54,134 nucleotides of DNA from Dokdonia sinensis (lineage in GTDB: Bacteria > Bacteroidota > Bacteroidia > Flavobacteriales > Flavobacteriaceae): positions 1-54,134 of the forward strand of contig NZ_REFV01000019.1 of NCBI RefSeq assembly GCF_003688895.1. Reading direction: 5' to 3'. The stretch's first letter is position 1; each line of letters starts with the position of its first letter. The notes beneath the pieces were generated by a model. That model made no database searches. It saw only the letters and a list, made by a program, of their open reading frames with translations, and was not told where the DNA came from. This document shows positions 32,522-44,600 of this stretch, in pieces. Both the position numbers and the translations under genes were made by a program.

Positions 32522-32663
32522 CATCTTTTTACGATTAAAATGTAATCGTATCAAAAACATTTTCAAAGCGTTTTAAAACAATTGTTTTGAAAGTGTGTTT
32601 TGAAAACTTGAAATTTTGTAACCTTTAGTTTTAAACCTTTTTTTGGGGTTTTTGATTATAAAT

Positions 32664-32736
32664 GCGGGAGTAGCTCAGTTGGTAGAGCGTCAGCCTTCCA
32701 AGCTGAATGTCGCCAGTTCGAACCTGGTCTCCCGCT
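32664..32736 (+). tRNA. tRNA-Gly (TCC)
   Basis: The acceptor stem pairs GCGGGAG with CTCCCGC. The anticodon loop CTTCCAA has anticodon TCC. CCA is not encoded. Confidence 0.97.
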
Positions 32737-32827
32737 CTAAAGTCATTTTCCGCGTGATCGGAAATCTTATTCTTTATAAAGTAAACTTGTAGGGAATAAT
32801 AATGAGTAATGCCTTTGGCAAAGTTTG

Positions 32828-32839
32828 CTTTCGCGAAAG
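32828..32839. repeat. CTTTCGCGAAAG palindrome, copy 10
   Basis: Exact core, 13 bp before tRNA-Thr(GGT), inside the tRNA cluster. Confidence 0.9.
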
Positions 32840-32852
32840 CGTAATCACACAA

Positions 32853-32924
32853 GCCGACGTAGCTCAGGGGTAGAGCGTTTCCTTGGTAAGGAAGAGGCCA
32901 CGGGTTCAATTCCCGTCGTTGGCT
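32853..32924 (+). tRNA. tRNA-Thr (GGT)
   Basis: The acceptor stem pairs GCCGACG with CGTTGGC, with one G-T. The anticodon loop TTGGTAA has anticodon GGT. CCA is not encoded. The tuf gene follows. Confidence 0.96.
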
Positions 32925-33034
32925 CAAAAAATAATAACAATGAGTGCTGGTCGCACTCACTTTCCGTGCTTGCACAAAAAGGGATTAGATCAAAATAAGT
33001 ACACTAATAATAACTAAGATTAAATAATTACATT

Positions 33035-34222
33035 ATGGCAAAGGAAACATACGATCGTTCGAAACCCCATTTAAATGTTGGTACTATCGGACACGTAGAT
33101 CACGGTAAAACAACTTTAACTGCTGCTATTACGAAAGTATTGGCAGATGCAGGTTATTCAGAAGCTTCTGCTTTTGATCAAATTGATAATGCCCCTGAGG
33201 AAAAAGAAAGAGGTATTACAATTAACTCTTCACACGTTGAGTATGCTACTGCAAATCGTCACTATGCACACGTAGATTGTCCAGGTCACGCCGATTACGT
33301 AAAGAATATGGTTACTGGTGCTGCGCAAATGGACGGTGCTATTCTTGTGGTTGCTGCTACTGATGGTCCTATGCCACAAACACGTGAGCACATCCTTCTT
33401 GGTCGTCAGGTAGGTATTCCTCGTATCGTTGTTTTTATGAACAAGGTTGATATGGTGGATGATGAGGAATTACTTGAGCTAGTAGAAATGGAAATTAGAG
33501 ATCTTCTTTCTTTCTATGAGTACGATGGTGATAATGGACCTGTAATTGCTGGTTCTGCTCTTGGTGCACTTAATGGTGAGCAAAAGTGGGTTGATACAGT
33601 ATTAGAGCTTATGGCTGCTGTAGATACTTGGATTGAAGAGCCATTGCGTGAGACTGAAAAGCCTTTCTTAATGCCTATTGAAGATGTATTCTCAATTACA
33701 GGTCGTGGAACTGTTGCTACGGGTCGTATCGAAACTGGTATTGCAAATACAGGAGATCCTGTTGAGATCATCGGTATGGGTGCAGAAAAACTTACATCTA
33801 CAATTACTGGTATTGAAATGTTCCGTCAGATCCTTGATAGAGGTGAGGCTGGAGATAACGCAGGTATCCTTTTGAGAGGTATTGAAAAGTCAATGATCTC
33901 TAGAGGTATGGTAATTGTAAAGCCAGGATCTGTAACTCCTCACGCTAAGTTTAAGGCAGAGGTTTATATCCTTAAAAAAGAAGAAGGTGGACGTCACACT
34001 CCATTCCATAATAACTACCGTCCTCAGTTTTACGTACGTACAACTGACGTAACGGGTAACATTATACTTCCTGATGGGGTTGAGATGGTGATGCCTGGAG
34101 ATAACTTAACAATTACTGTTGAGCTTATCCAACCAATCGCACTTAACTTAGGTCTTCGTTTTGCCGTTCGTGAAGGTGGTAGAACTGTAGGAGCTGGTCA
34201 GGTTACTGAGATACTAGATTAA
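33035..34222 (+). CDS. tuf: Elongation factor Tu
   Basis: This 395-residue GTPase delivers aminoacyl-tRNA to the ribosome. G motifs are [24 protein letters not shown] and [12 protein letters not shown]. Domains 2 and 3 follow, including GRIETGI and the [16 protein letters not shown] segment. It starts at ATG without a Shine-Dalgarno. The placement after tRNA-Thr and before tRNA-Trp and secE is the conserved arrangement. A hairpin at 34245-34272 probably ends the transcript. Confidence 0.98.
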   Translation: MAKETYDRSKPHLNVGTIGHVDHGKTTLTAAITKVLADAGYSEASAFDQIDNAPEEKERGITINSSHVEYATANRHYAHVDCPGHADYVKNMVTGAAQMDGAILVVAATDGPMPQTREHILLGRQVGIPRIVVFMNKVDMVDDEELLELVEMEIRDLLSFYEYDGDNGPVIAGSALGALNGEQKWVDTVLELMAAVDTWIEEPLRETEKPFLMPIEDVFSITGRGTVATGRIETGIANTGDPVEIIGMGAEKLTSTITGIEMFRQILDRGEAGDNAGILLRGIEKSMISRGMVIVKPGSVTPHAKFKAEVYILKKEEGGRHTPFHNNYRPQFYVRTTDVTGNIILPDGVEMVMPGDNLTITVELIQPIALNLGLRFAVREGGRTVGAGQVTEILD

Positions 34223-34244
34223 TTCTAGAGAATAAATAAAAGGA

Positions 34245-34272
34245 AAGGTGTCTCGTAAATACGGGACGCCTT
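34245..34272 (+). terminator. Hairpin after tuf
   Basis: AAGGTGTCTCGTA and TACGGGACGCCTT pair over about 13 bp with two G-T pairs and almost no loop. Only a weak T-run follows, so termination is likely but not certain. Confidence 0.6.
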
Positions 34273-34411
34273 GACTTTTGTAATGAGGGAATGTGGTTGT
34301 GCTTTTGCGAAAGTGAAGTAGTTAGCTGTTTTTCTCTTTAAAATTTTGGTAGTAAACTAGATTTACTTTTTATAGGTAATCTTAGGTTTGGATATTAAAA
34401 TTTTAAAATAT

Positions 34412-34484
34412 ACGGGATTAGCTCAGTTGGTAGAGCACTGGTCTCCAAAACCAGGTGTCGTGAGTTCGAGTCTCCCATCCCGTG
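34412..34484 (+). tRNA. tRNA-Trp (CCA)
   Basis: The acceptor stem pairs ACGGGAT with ATCCCGT. The anticodon loop CTCCAAA has anticodon CCA. It lies between tuf and secE. Confidence 0.97.
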
Positions 34485-34580
34485 CAATAAATGAAGTATA
34501 CGCTTCTGTTGAAACAATGAATAGAATGGTTTAAATGATTAGTGAATCATTTTTATACTATTCTTTAAGATATCAATACT

Positions 34581-34781
34581 ATGGCTGGATTAGTAAATTA
34601 CGTTCAAGAATCCTATAATGAACTTAAAAACCACGTAACGTGGACACCTCTTGCAGAAGCTCAACGCCTTATGGTTGTGGTTGCTGTATTTTCTGTAGTG
34701 TTCGCACTTGCTATCTGGGGTGTAGATACCGTTTTTAGTAAGTTGATTGCATTGTATTTTGAAAAAATTGTAGGAGCATAA
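34581..34781 (+). CDS. secE: Preprotein translocase subunit SecE
   Basis: This 66-residue single-span SecE has the pattern ESYNELKNHVTWTPLAEAQRLMVVVAVFSVVFALAIWGVD. It clamps SecY in the inner-membrane translocon. It is short, as is typical for non-enteric bacteria. nusG starts one base after its stop. Confidence 0.95.
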   Translation: MAGLVNYVQESYNELKNHVTWTPLAEAQRLMVVVAVFSVVFALAIWGVDTVFSKLIALYFEKIVGA

Positions 34782-34782
34782 T

Positions 34783-35337
34783 ATGGCTAAGACAACAAAC
34801 AAAAAGCAATGGTACGTAGTGCGCGCCGTTAGTGGACAAGAAAATAAAATCAAGGCATATATCGAGCAGGAAATCGGTCGTCTTAATCTTGAAGACTACA
34901 TTGAAGACGTGTTAGTGCCTACTGAAAAAGTAATACAGATTCGTAACGGAAAAAAAGTAAATAAAGAGCGTGTTTATTTTCCAGGTTATATAATGGTAAA
35001 AGCGTATTTGGGCGGAGAAGTTCCTCACATCATAAAATCAATAAATGGTGTTATTGGATTTCTTGGAGAGGTAAAAGGAGGTGATCCTGTACCACTAAGG
35101 AAATCTGAAGTGAATAGAATGTTAGGAAAAGTTGATGAATTGTCGGTTCAAACAGACAGTATTGCAATCCCATTCACATCAGGTGAGACTGTAAAAGTTA
35201 TTGATGGTCCTTTCAACGGTTTCAATGGAACTGTGGAGAAGGTTAATGAGGAAAAGCGCAAACTAGAGGTAATGGTTAAGATTTTCGGAAGAAAAACACC
35301 TCTCGAGTTGAGTTATATGCAGGTTGAAAAAGTATAA
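34783..35337 (+). CDS. nusG: Transcription antitermination protein NusG
   Basis: The protein is 184 residues. An NGN domain (WYVVRAVSGQENKIKAYIEQEI, VYFPGYIMVKAYL) is followed by a C-terminal KOW domain (FTSGETVKVIDGPFNGFNGTVEKV). It binds RNA polymerase and couples transcription to translation and Rho. It starts one base after secE and precedes the ribosomal protein genes by 82 bp. Confidence 0.96.
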   Translation: MAKTTNKKQWYVVRAVSGQENKIKAYIEQEIGRLNLEDYIEDVLVPTEKVIQIRNGKKVNKERVYFPGYIMVKAYLGGEVPHIIKSINGVIGFLGEVKGGDPVPLRKSEVNRMLGKVDELSVQTDSIAIPFTSGETVKVIDGPFNGFNGTVEKVNEEKRKLEVMVKIFGRKTPLELSYMQVEKV

Positions 35338-35419
35338 GAAATTAATTGTTACATTAATATATTTTGGATTTTGTTCAATTGCTTCCACATGATGAACAGG
35401 TCGAATTAAATTTTTAAAA

Positions 35420-35860
35420 ATGGCAAAAGAAGTAAGTAAGGTTGTTAAGTTACAAGTTCGAGGGGGCGCTGCAAACCCTTCTCCACCAGTAGGACCTGCT
35501 TTAGGTGCAGCCGGCGTTAATATTATGGAGTTCTGTAAGCAGTTTAATGCTAGAACACAAGATAAAGCTGGTAAAGTGCTTCCTGTTGCGATTACTGTTT
35601 ACATGGATAAGTCTTTTGATTTTATTATCAAAACACCTCCAGCAGCAGTTCAATTATTGGAAGCAGCCAAAGTTAAAAGCGGTTCTGGTGAACCTAACCG
35701 TAAGAAAGTAGCAAAAGTAACTTGGGATCAAGTACGCGCTATTGCAGAGGACAAAATGCCTGACTTGAATGCGTTCGAAATTGGTAGTGCTATGAAAATG
35801 GTAGCCGGTACAGCACGTTCAATGGGTATCACGGTAAAAGGTGGTGAAGCTCCTAACTAA
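35420..35860 (+). CDS. rplK: Ribosomal protein uL11
   Basis: This 146-residue large-subunit protein of the GTPase-associated centre contains [36 protein letters not shown] and the C-terminal [13 protein letters not shown]. It binds 23S rRNA next to the L10-L12 stalk. rplA follows after 21 bp. Confidence 0.97.
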   Translation: MAKEVSKVVKLQVRGGAANPSPPVGPALGAAGVNIMEFCKQFNARTQDKAGKVLPVAITVYMDKSFDFIIKTPPAAVQLLEAAKVKSGSGEPNRKKVAKVTWDQVRAIAEDKMPDLNAFEIGSAMKMVAGTARSMGITVKGGEAPN

Positions 35861-35881
35861 ACATCCAAAAAGAAAATCAAA

Positions 35882-36583
35882 ATGGCAAAATTAACAAAAA
35901 AGCAAAAGGAAAATCAGAGTAAAATTGAGGTCGGACAGACTTACAATTTGTCTGATGCTTCTGCTTTAATAAAAGAAGTAAGCAACGTAAACTTTGATCC
36001 TTCTGTAGATATTGCTGTACGTCTTAATGTAGATCCGCGTAAAGCGAATCAAATGGTTCGTGGGGTAGTTACACTACCGCATGGAACAGGTAAAGATGTA
36101 AAAGTACTTGCCCTGGTAACTCCAGACAAGGAAGCAGAAGCAACAGAAGCTGGAGCAGATTTCGTAGGTCTGGATGAGTATCTAGAAAAAATCAAAGGTG
36201 GTTGGACAGACGTAGACGTTATTATTACAATGCCTAGCGTTATGGGTAAACTAGGGCCATTAGGTCGTGTCTTAGGACCACGTGGATTAATGCCTAACCC
36301 AAAGACAGGTACAGTTACAATGGATATTGCAAAAGCAGTTTCTGATGTAAAAGCTGGTAAGATTGATTTTAAAGTTGATAAAACTGGAATCATTCATGCT
36401 TCAGTAGGAAAAGCTTCCTTTGATGCTGAGAAAATAGCTGGTAATGCAAGAGAATTAATAACCACGTTAGTAAAGCTTAAGCCTCAAGCTGCTAAGGGAG
36501 TGTACATCAAGAGTATTTTTATGTCTAGTACAATGAGCCCTTCAGTAGAGGTTGACACTAAACGCTTTGCAACTGACGACTAG
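35882..36583 (+). CDS. rplA: Ribosomal protein uL1
   Basis: This 233-residue protein of the L1 stalk helps move deacylated tRNA from the E site. Clear segments are [62 protein letters not shown] and [15 protein letters not shown]. In other bacteria it represses its own rplKA mRNA. I could not locate such a site with confidence. Confidence 0.97.
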   Translation: MAKLTKKQKENQSKIEVGQTYNLSDASALIKEVSNVNFDPSVDIAVRLNVDPRKANQMVRGVVTLPHGTGKDVKVLALVTPDKEAEATEAGADFVGLDEYLEKIKGGWTDVDVIITMPSVMGKLGPLGRVLGPRGLMPNPKTGTVTMDIAKAVSDVKAGKIDFKVDKTGIIHASVGKASFDAEKIAGNARELITTLVKLKPQAAKGVYIKSIFMSSTMSPSVEVDTKRFATDD

Positions 36584-36599
36584 TCCAATATTATAGATT

Positions 36600-37121
36600 A
36601 TGACAAGAGAAGAAAAATCAGTAGTAATTAAGGATTTAACCGCACAGTTAGCAGACAATACTAACATTTACCTTGCGGATATTTCAGGATTAAATGCTGG
36701 CGCAACATCAAATTTACGTCGCGCCTGTTTTAAAGCTGGTATCAAGTTAGCGGTGGTTAAAAATACATTGCTTGAAAAAGCAATGGATGCATCAGACAAA
36801 GATTTTGCAGAACTTCCTTCAGTATTAAAAGGGAATACGGCCATTATGATGTCTGAAACAGGAAATGCACCTGCAAAGGTTATCAAAGAATTCCGTAAGA
36901 AATCTGATAAGCCTTTATTAAAAGGAGCATTTATTGAAGAAGCGGTTTACCTAGGTGATGATCAACTAGATGCCCTTGTAGATATCAAGTCTAGAGAAGA
37001 ACTTATTGGGGACATCGTTGGATTGCTTCAATCGCCTGCTAAGAACGTTATTAGCGCTCTTAAGTCTAGCGGAGGGAAACTTGCTGGTATTATCAAAACA
37101 CTTTCTGAGAAGGAAGGATAA
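36600..37121 (+). CDS. rplJ: Ribosomal protein uL10
   Basis: This 173-residue base of the L7/L12 stalk contains MTREEKSVVIKDLTAQLADNTNIYLADISGLNAGATSNLRRACFKAGI and KVVKNTLLEKAM-type sequence. The C-terminal helices bind L12 dimers. It lies 16 bp after rplA. Confidence 0.96.
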   Translation: MTREEKSVVIKDLTAQLADNTNIYLADISGLNAGATSNLRRACFKAGIKLAVVKNTLLEKAMDASDKDFAELPSVLKGNTAIMMSETGNAPAKVIKEFRKKSDKPLLKGAFIEEAVYLGDDQLDALVDIKSREELIGDIVGLLQSPAKNVISALKSSGGKLAGIIKTLSEKEG

Positions 37122-37178
37122 ACGTGTACGCACTCAATTACAATTATATTTTATTAAAGATTTTAAAAACGATAGAAA

Positions 37179-37553
37179 ATGGCAGATTTAAAAGATTTCG
37201 CAGAACAATTAGTTAACCTTACTGTTAAAGAAGTAAACGAGTTAGCAAATATTTTAAAAGACGAGTATGGTATCGAACCTGCTGCTGCAGCTGTTGCTGT
37301 TGCTGCTGGTGGAGCTGCTGGTGGAGACGCTGCAGAGGAGCAGTCAGAATTTGACGTTATCCTTACAGCTGCTGGTGCTTCTAAACTTGCTGTAGTTAAA
37401 CTTGTAAAAGAACTTACAGGTGCTGGTCTTAAAGACGCAAAAGAGCTTGTAGATAATGCTCCTTCTCCAATTAAGGAAGGTGTTTCTAAAGATGAGGCTG
37501 AAGCACTTAAAGCTCAATTAGAAGAAGCTGGTGCAGAGGTTGAGCTTAAGTAA
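37179..37553 (+). CDS. rplL: Ribosomal protein bL12 (L7/L12)
   Basis: This 124-residue stalk protein has an N-terminal dimerisation helix, an alanine- and glycine-rich hinge ([23 protein letters not shown]) and a factor-binding C-terminal domain ([54 protein letters not shown]). It recruits translation GTPases. A hairpin region separates it from rpoB. Confidence 0.97.
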   Translation: MADLKDFAEQLVNLTVKEVNELANILKDEYGIEPAAAAVAVAAGGAAGGDAAEEQSEFDVILTAAGASKLAVVKLVKELTGAGLKDAKELVDNAPSPIKEGVSKDEAEALKAQLEEAGAEVELK

Positions 37554-37576
37554 GCTCAGCATATAAAGCAGATAAA

Positions 37577-37668
37577 GGTTTAGGTTAATTGTGCTTGTTA
37601 AGAGTGCAATTTGACCTAAACCATTTGTCGTATATAACGGTCACAGTTTTTTGTGGCAGACTTTTTTT
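37577..37668 (+). terminator. Hairpin/attenuator region between rplL and rpoB
   Basis: GGTTTAGGTTAATTGTGC pairs almost completely with GTGCAATTTGACCTAAACC (37577-37622). About 40 bases later comes a short CACA/TGTG stem and then seven T (37662-37668). A partial terminator here would reduce rpoBC relative to ribosomal proteins, as known from E. coli. Processing by an RNase is the alternative. Confidence 0.6.
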
Positions 37669-37750
37669 GGTTTCTCGTCTATAAATAAGAATCAAAAGTA
37701 TCGACCTGCAACTGGTGCAGGTTACGTTTCTAATCAAATTTCGTTCGTTG

Positions 37751-40700
37751 ATGATGCAAGATGCAAAACAAGCTGAAAGAATTAGTTTCTCATCGGTAAA
37801 GAACAGACCAGAATATCCAGATTTTCTAGATATTCAAGTAAAATCATTTCAAGATTTCTTCCAGCTGGAAACTAAGCCAGAAGAAAGAGGAGATGAAGGT
37901 CTTTACAATACCTTTCTTGAGAACTTCCCTATTACTGATACCCGTAATAACTTCGTATTAGAGTTTTTAGATTATTTCGTAGATCCCCCTAGATATTCCA
38001 TTCAGGAATGTATCGAGCGTGGTCTTACATATAGTGTTCCGCTTAAGGCACGTCTAAAACTTTATTGTACAGACGAGGAACACGAAGATTTTGAAACCAT
38101 CGTACAGGACGTTTATTTAGGAACTATTCCTTATATGACACCGAGTGGTACATTCGTTATTAATGGTGCTGAGCGTGTCGTAGTTTCCCAACTTCACCGT
38201 TCTCCAGGAGTGTTCTTTGGACAGTCCTTCCACGCAAATGGAACAAAATTATATTCTGCCCGTGTAATCCCTTTTAAAGGATCTTGGATAGAATTTGCTA
38301 CAGACATTAATAGTGTGATGTATGCATATATTGATCGTAAGAAAAAGTTGCCAGTAACGACACTTTTCCGTGCGATTGGTTTTGAGCGTGATAAAGATAT
38401 CCTAGAGATTTTTGACCTTGCCGAAGAAGCAAAAGTTTCAAAATCAGGATTAAAAAAATATTTAGGTCGTAAGCTTGCTGCTCGTGTTTTAAATACTTGG
38501 CACGAAGATTTTGTAGATGAAGATACAGGAGAGGTCGTATCTATAGAGCGTAACGAGATAGTTCTTGACCGTGATACTGTTCTTGAAAAAGAGCACATTG
38601 AAGAAATTCTTGAGGCGGGTGCAAAAACGATTTTACTTCATAAAGAAGATAATCAGCAGGCAGACTACGCAATTATTCATAATACATTACAGAAAGACCC
38701 AACAAACTCTGAAAAAGAAGCTGTTGAGCATATCTATAGACAATTACGTAATGCAGAGCCGCCAGATGAGGAAACTGCACGTGGTATAATAGACAAGTTA
38801 TTCTTCTCAGACCAACGTTATAACCTAGGTGAAGTAGGTCGTTATAGAATGAATAAAAAATTAGGTCTTGATATCGCAATGGATAAGCAGGTGCTTACCA
38901 AAGAGGATATTATTACCATCATCAAGTATCTTATTGAGTTAATTAATTCAAAAGCAGAGATTGATGATATTGATCACCTATCTAACCGTCGTGTTCGTAC
39001 GGTAGGAGAGCAACTTTCATCGCAATTTGGTGTTGGCCTTGCACGTATGGCAAGAACAATCCGTGAGCGTATGAACGTACGTGATAACGAGGTATTTACT
39101 CCTATTGATTTGATTAATGCAAAGACGTTGTCTTCTGTGATTAATTCATTCTTCGGGACGAACCAGTTATCACAATTTATGGATCAGACGAACCCACTTG
39201 CGGAGATAACGCACAAGCGTCGTCTTTCTGCTCTTGGGCCTGGAGGTCTTTCTCGTGAGCGTGCAGGATTTGAAGTACGTGATGTACACTACACGCACTA
39301 TGGAAGGCTTTGTCCTATTGAAACTCCTGAAGGACCGAACATCGGTCTGATTTCTTCACTTTCTGTTTATGCTAAGGTGAATGGAATGGGATTCATCGAG
39401 ACTCCATACCGTAAAGTTGAAAATGGTAAGATTGATTTAAAATCTGAACCACAATATTTAAGTGCAGAGGAGGAAGAAGGCAAGTTAATCGCTCAAGCGA
39501 ATAACCCAATGAAAGATGACGGAACAATTACTGAAGAAAAAGTAATTGCTCGTATGGAAGGTGATTTTCCAGTAGTAGATCCAGATACGGTTCACTACGC
39601 AGATGTTTCGCCTAATCAGATAGCATCTATCTCTGCATCACTCATTCCTTTCTTGGAGCACGATGATGCAAACCGTGCACTAATGGGATCAAATATGATG
39701 CGTCAGGCAGTACCACTTATTATGGCAGATGCGCCTATTGTTGGTACGGGTCTGGAACGTCAGGTAGCTACAGATTCTAGAGTTCTTATTAATGCAGAAG
39801 GTGCAGGTACTGTAGAGTATGTGGATGCAAATATGATTACGATTAAATATGATCGTACAGATGATGAGCGACTTGTTAGTTTTGATGAGGACTCAAAAAC
39901 TTACAACCTTATAAAATTTCGTAAAACGAATCAAGGTACAAATATCAATCTCAAGCCCATTGTGGCTGTAGGAGATAGGGTAGAAAAAGGACAAGTATTA
40001 TGTCAGGGGTACGCTACCGAAAAAGGAGAGCTGGCACTAGGACGTAATATGAAGGTAGCCTTTATGCCTTGGAAAGGATATAACTTTGAGGATGCAATCG
40101 TAATTTCTGAAAAAGTTGTACGCGATGATATTTTTACTTCTATTCACATCGATGAGTATTCTTTAGATGTACGTGATACAAAATTAGGTAACGAAGAGTT
40201 GACTAATGATATTCCTAATGTTTCTGAGGAAGCTACACGCGATCTTGATGAGCACGGGATGATTCGTATCGGGGCAGAGGTAAAACCAGGGGATATCCTT
40301 ATTGGTAAGATTACTCCTAAGGGAGAATCAGATCCTACACCTGAAGAAAAACTTCTTCGGGCGATTTTTGGAGATAAAGCAGGTGATGTAAAAGATGCAT
40401 CTCTAAAAGCTTCTCCATCTTTACGTGGTGTTGTAATTAACAAGAAGTTATTTGCAAGAGCAATAAAGGATAAGCGTAAGAGAGCAAAAGATAAAGAGGA
40501 CATCGCGATACTAGAAGATCAGTATGATGTGAAGTTTGACGAATTACAAGCAATAGTAGTTGAGAAACTATTTAAACTTGTTAATGGAAAAACAGCACAA
40601 GGTGTGATGAATGACTTAGGTGAGGAAGTTCTTCCTAAAGGAAAGAAATTTACGCTTAAGATGCTAAATTCTGTAGAAGATTACACGCACCTTACGCAAG

Positions 40701-41569
40701 GAACGTGGACTACAGATGATAAGACAAATGCTCTTATAGCGGATTTACTGCATAACTATAAGATTAAAGAAAACGACCTGCAAGGTAACTTGCGTCGTGA
40801 GAAGTTTACCATCTCTGTAGGAGATGAACTTCCAGCTGGAATTATCAAGCTTGCTAAAGTTTACATTGCTAAAAAGCGTAAACTTAAGGTAGGAGATAAG
40901 ATGGCGGGACGTCACGGTAACAAAGGTATCGTTGCTCGTATCGTACGTGAAGAAGATATGCCATTCCTTGAGGATGGAACACCGGTGGATATTGTATTAA
41001 ATCCACTTGGGGTACCTTCTCGTATGAACATCGGTCAGATATATGAGACCGTGTTAGGTTGGGCTGGTCAGAAACTAGGACGCACATATGCGACACCTAT
41101 TTTTGATGGAGCAACACTAGACGAGATTAATAAACTTACCGACGAAGCTGGAATTCCACGTTTTGGGCATACATACCTTTATGATGGTGGAACAGGAGAT
41201 CGTTTTGATCAACCAGCAACTGTAGGTGTGATTTATATGTTGAAACTAGGACATATGGTAGACGATAAGATGCACGCGCGTTCTATCGGTCCATACTCAC
41301 TTATTACGCAGCAACCTCTTGGAGGTAAGGCGCAATTTGGAGGGCAACGTTTTGGTGAGATGGAGGTTTGGGCACTTGAGGCTTACGGAGCTTCGGCGAC
41401 ATTACGTGAGATCTTGACTGTAAAGTCCGATGACGTAATAGGTCGTGCTAAGACATACGAAAGTATTGTTAAGGGAGAACCTATGCCAGAGCCAGGATTA
41501 CCAGAATCGTTCAACGTATTGATGCACGAGCTCAAGGGACTGGGACTAGACATTCGTCTGGAGGAGTAG
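37751..41569 (+). CDS. rpoB: RNA polymerase subunit beta
   Basis: This subunit is about 1272 residues. Landmarks are [30 protein letters not shown] at the start, the rifampicin region [67 protein letters not shown], and the C-terminal [24 protein letters not shown]. The rifampicin region has the sensitive-type residues. The ATG pair at 37751/37754 is preferred over an in-frame ATG at 37715 because the extra 12 residues do not match the family. Confidence 0.97.
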   Translation: MMQDAKQAERISFSSVKNRPEYPDFLDIQVKSFQDFFQLETKPEERGDEGLYNTFLENFPITDTRNNFVLEFLDYFVDPPRYSIQECIERGLTYSVPLKARLKLYCTDEEHEDFETIVQDVYLGTIPYMTPSGTFVINGAERVVVSQLHRSPGVFFGQSFHANGTKLYSARVIPFKGSWIEFATDINSVMYAYIDRKKKLPVTTLFRAIGFERDKDILEIFDLAEEAKVSKSGLKKYLGRKLAARVLNTWHEDFVDEDTGEVVSIERNEIVLDRDTVLEKEHIEEILEAGAKTILLHKEDNQQADYAIIHNTLQKDPTNSEKEAVEHIYRQLRNAEPPDEETARGIIDKLFFSDQRYNLGEVGRYRMNKKLGLDIAMDKQVLTKEDIITIIKYLIELINSKAEIDDIDHLSNRRVRTVGEQLSSQFGVGLARMARTIRERMNVRDNEVFTPIDLINAKTLSSVINSFFGTNQLSQFMDQTNPLAEITHKRRLSALGPGGLSRERAGFEVRDVHYTHYGRLCPIETPEGPNIGLISSLSVYAKVNGMGFIETPYRKVENGKIDLKSEPQYLSAEEEEGKLIAQANNPMKDDGTITEEKVIARMEGDFPVVDPDTVHYADVSPNQIASISASLIPFLEHDDANRALMGSNMMRQAVPLIMADAPIVGTGLERQVATDSRVLINAEGAGTVEYVDANMITIKYDRTDDERLVSFDEDSKTYNLIKFRKTNQGTNINLKPIVAVGDRVEKGQVLCQGYATEKGELALGRNMKVAFMPWKGYNFEDAIVISEKVVRDDIFTSIHIDEYSLDVRDTKLGNEELTNDIPNVSEEATRDLDEHGMIRIGAEVKPGDILIGKITPKGESDPTPEEKLLRAIFGDKAGDVKDASLKASPSLRGVVINKKLFARAIKDKRKRAKDKEDIAILEDQYDVKFDELQAIVVEKLFKLVNGKTAQGVMNDLGEEVLPKGKKFTLKMLNSVEDYTHLTQGTWTTDDKTNALIADLLHNYKIKENDLQGNLRREKFTISVGDELPAGIIKLAKVYIAKKRKLKVGDKMAGRHGNKGIVARIVREEDMPFLEDGTPVDIVLNPLGVPSRMNIGQIYETVLGWAGQKLGRTYATPIFDGATLDEINKLTDEAGIPRFGHTYLYDGGTGDRFDQPATVGVIYMLKLGHMVDDKMHARSIGPYSLITQQPLGGKAQFGGQRFGEMEVWALEAYGASATLREILTVKSDDVIGRAKTYESIVKGEPMPEPGLPESFNVLMHELKGLGLDIRLEE

Positions 41570-41609
41570 TTTGAATAACGCAAGGTGAAAGTGGGTTCTT
41601 AGGAGTCCG

Positions 41610-41621
41610 CTTTCGCGAAAG
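41610..41621. repeat. CTTTCGCGAAAG palindrome, copy 11
   Basis: Exact core in the 100-bp spacer between rpoB and rpoC, within a co-transcribed essential operon. Confidence 0.9.
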
Positions 41622-41669
41622 CGTAACCTTCAAACAAACAATTTATTTAATTCGAAAGAATACAGCATT

Positions 41670-44600
41670 ATGGCAAGAATGAATGATAAGCAGCAGCAAG
41701 CACCGAAATTTAACAAGATTTCAATAGGTCTAGCCTCTCCAGAGTCTATCCTAGGGGCATCTCGTGGTGAAGTGCTCAAGCCAGAAACTATAAACTACCG
41801 TACGCACAAACCAGAGCGTGACGGACTTTTTTGTGAGCGTATCTTCGGTCCTGTAAAGGATTATGAGTGTGCTTGTGGAAAATATAAAAGAATACGCTAC
41901 AAAGGGATCGTTTGTGACCGTTGTGGTGTAGAAGTAACAGAGAAGAAAGTGCGTCGTGACCGTGTAGGACACATCTCACTAGTGGTGCCAGTAGCACACA
42001 TCTGGTACTTTAGAAGTTTACCTAATAAAATAGGATATCTTCTAGGTCTTCCATCTAAGAAATTAGATATGATCATTTATTATGAGCGTTACGTGGTGAT
42101 TCAGCCAGGTATTGCAAAGAATGAAGAAGGAGAAGATCTACAGAAAATGGATTTCCTTACAGAGGAAGAGTATCTAAATATTTTAGAGACTATTCCTCAG
42201 GAAAATCTATATTTAGATGACGAAGATCCGAACAAATTCATCGCCAAAATGGGTGCTGAATGTTTGATCGAACTCTTAAAGCGCATCGATCTAGATGAGC
42301 TTTCTTACGAGTTACGTCATAAAGCAAATAATGAAACGTCTAAGCAACGTAAGACAGAAGCATTAAAGCGTCTACAAGTTGTTGAGGCATTACGTGATGC
42401 AAATAAGAACCGGGAGAATAATCCAGAATGGATGATTATGAAGGTTGTGCCAGTAATTCCACCAGAATTACGTCCCTTGGTGCCACTAGATGGAGGTCGT
42501 TTTGCAACATCAGATTTAAATGATCTATATCGTCGTGTAATCATACGTAATAACCGTTTAAAGCGATTGATGGAAATCAAGGCGCCAGAGGTAATCTTAC
42601 GTAATGAGAAGCGTATGCTACAGGAATCTGTAGATTCACTTTTTGACAACACGCGTAAATCATCTGCAGTAAAAACAGATTCTAACAGACCATTAAAGTC
42701 ACTTTCAGATAGCTTAAAAGGTAAGCAAGGACGTTTCCGTCAGAACTTACTAGGTAAGCGTGTAGATTATTCTGCACGTTCTGTAATTGTCGTAGGACCA
42801 GAACTTCGTTTGTTCGAATGTGGTATACCTAAGGATATGGCTGCAGAGCTTTACAAGCCATTCGTGATCCGTAAGTTGATCGAGAGAGGAATTGTAAAGA
42901 CAGTTAAATCTGCAAAGAAAATAATAGATAAGAAAGAGCCTGTAGTTTGGGATATCTTAGAGAATGTTCTTAAGGGACATCCTATTCTCCTTAACCGTGC
43001 TCCTACGCTTCACCGTCTTGGAATTCAAGCATTCCAGCCTAAGCTTATTGAAGGAAAAGCAATCCAGTTACACCCATTAGTTTGTACGGCTTTCAACGCC
43101 GATTTTGATGGGGATCAAATGGCAGTTCACCTTCCATTAGGACCTGAAGCAATTCTCGAGTGTCAATTATTGATGCTTGCATCTCACAATATCTTGAACC
43201 CTGCAAATGGGGCACCGGTAACGGTACCATCTCAGGATATGGTATTGGGTCTTTACTATATGACAAAGGCCAGAAAGTCGACTAAAGAGTTTCACGTAAA
43301 AGGAGAAGGGATCACTTTCTACTCTGCAGACGAGGTGACTATTGCTTATAACGAAAAAAGAGTAGACATTAACGCTATCGTAAAAGTGCGCGCCATGGAC
43401 TACAATGAAGACGGAAATCTTGTTCCTCAAATCATTGAGACTACAGTAGGTCGTGTTTTATTTAACGAAGCTGTACCGGAAGAGGCAGGTTTTATTAATG
43501 AAGTATTAACTAAGAAATCACTTCGTGATATCATTGGTAATATTCTTAAAGTTACTAGTGTCCCTAGAACTGCAGATTTCCTTGATCGAATCAAAACGAT
43601 GGGTTATGGATATGCATTCCGTGGAGGATTATCTTTCTCACTTGGAGATATCATTATTCCAGAGGAGAAGCACGCAATGATAGACGAGGCAAACGAGCAG
43701 GTAGATGTAATTTCAGGATCTTATAATATGGGTCTGATTACAAATACAGAGCGTTACAACCAGGTTATTGATGTTTGGACATCTACAAATGCTACGCTTA
43801 CGGAACTTTCTATGAAGCGTATCCGTGAGGATCAGCAAGGATTTAACTCGGTGTATATGATGCTTGACTCAGGAGCACGTGGATCTAAAGAACAGATACG
43901 TCAGCTTACTGGTATGCGTGGTCTTATGGCAAAACCTAAGAAATCTAATGATGGAGGCGGTGCTATTATTGAAAATCCGATTCTCTCTAACTTTAAAGAA
44001 GGACTTTCAATACTTGAATACTTTATTTCTACACACGGTGCACGTAAAGGACTTGCAGATACCGCTCTTAAAACGGCAGATGCAGGATACTTAACACGTC
44101 GTCTGGTAGATGTTTCTCAAGATGTGATCATTAATAGTGAAGATTGTGGTACGTTGAGAGGTGTAGAGGTAAGCGCACTTAAGAAAAATGAAGAGGTAAT
44201 AGAAACACTAGAAGCGCGTATCGTAGGACGTACATCTCTTAATGATGTGATCAATCCGCTTACAAGCGAGGTAATCGTTGCGGCTGGTGAAGAAATAACT
44301 GATGTCATAGGAGGAATAATTGGAGCAGCACCTATTGAATCTGTAGAAGTGCGTTCTGCACTTTCTTGTGAAGCTACTAAAGGTATCTGTGTAAAATGTT
44401 ACGGGCGTAATCTTGCAACAGGTAAAACAGTACAGATGGGTGAAGCAGTAGGAGTTGTGGCGGCACAATCTATTGGAGAACCAGGAACTCAGCTTACACT
44501 TCGTACCTTCCACGTAGGTGGTGTGGCAGGAGGTGTTTCTGAGGCGAGTAGTGTAACGGCTAAGTTTGATGGGAAACTAGAAATAGAAGACTTAAAGACT

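Noticed and set aside
32348-32545. Open frame across tRNA-Tyr
   Set aside because: It covers the tRNA-Tyr gene on the same strand, and the peptide is low-quality.
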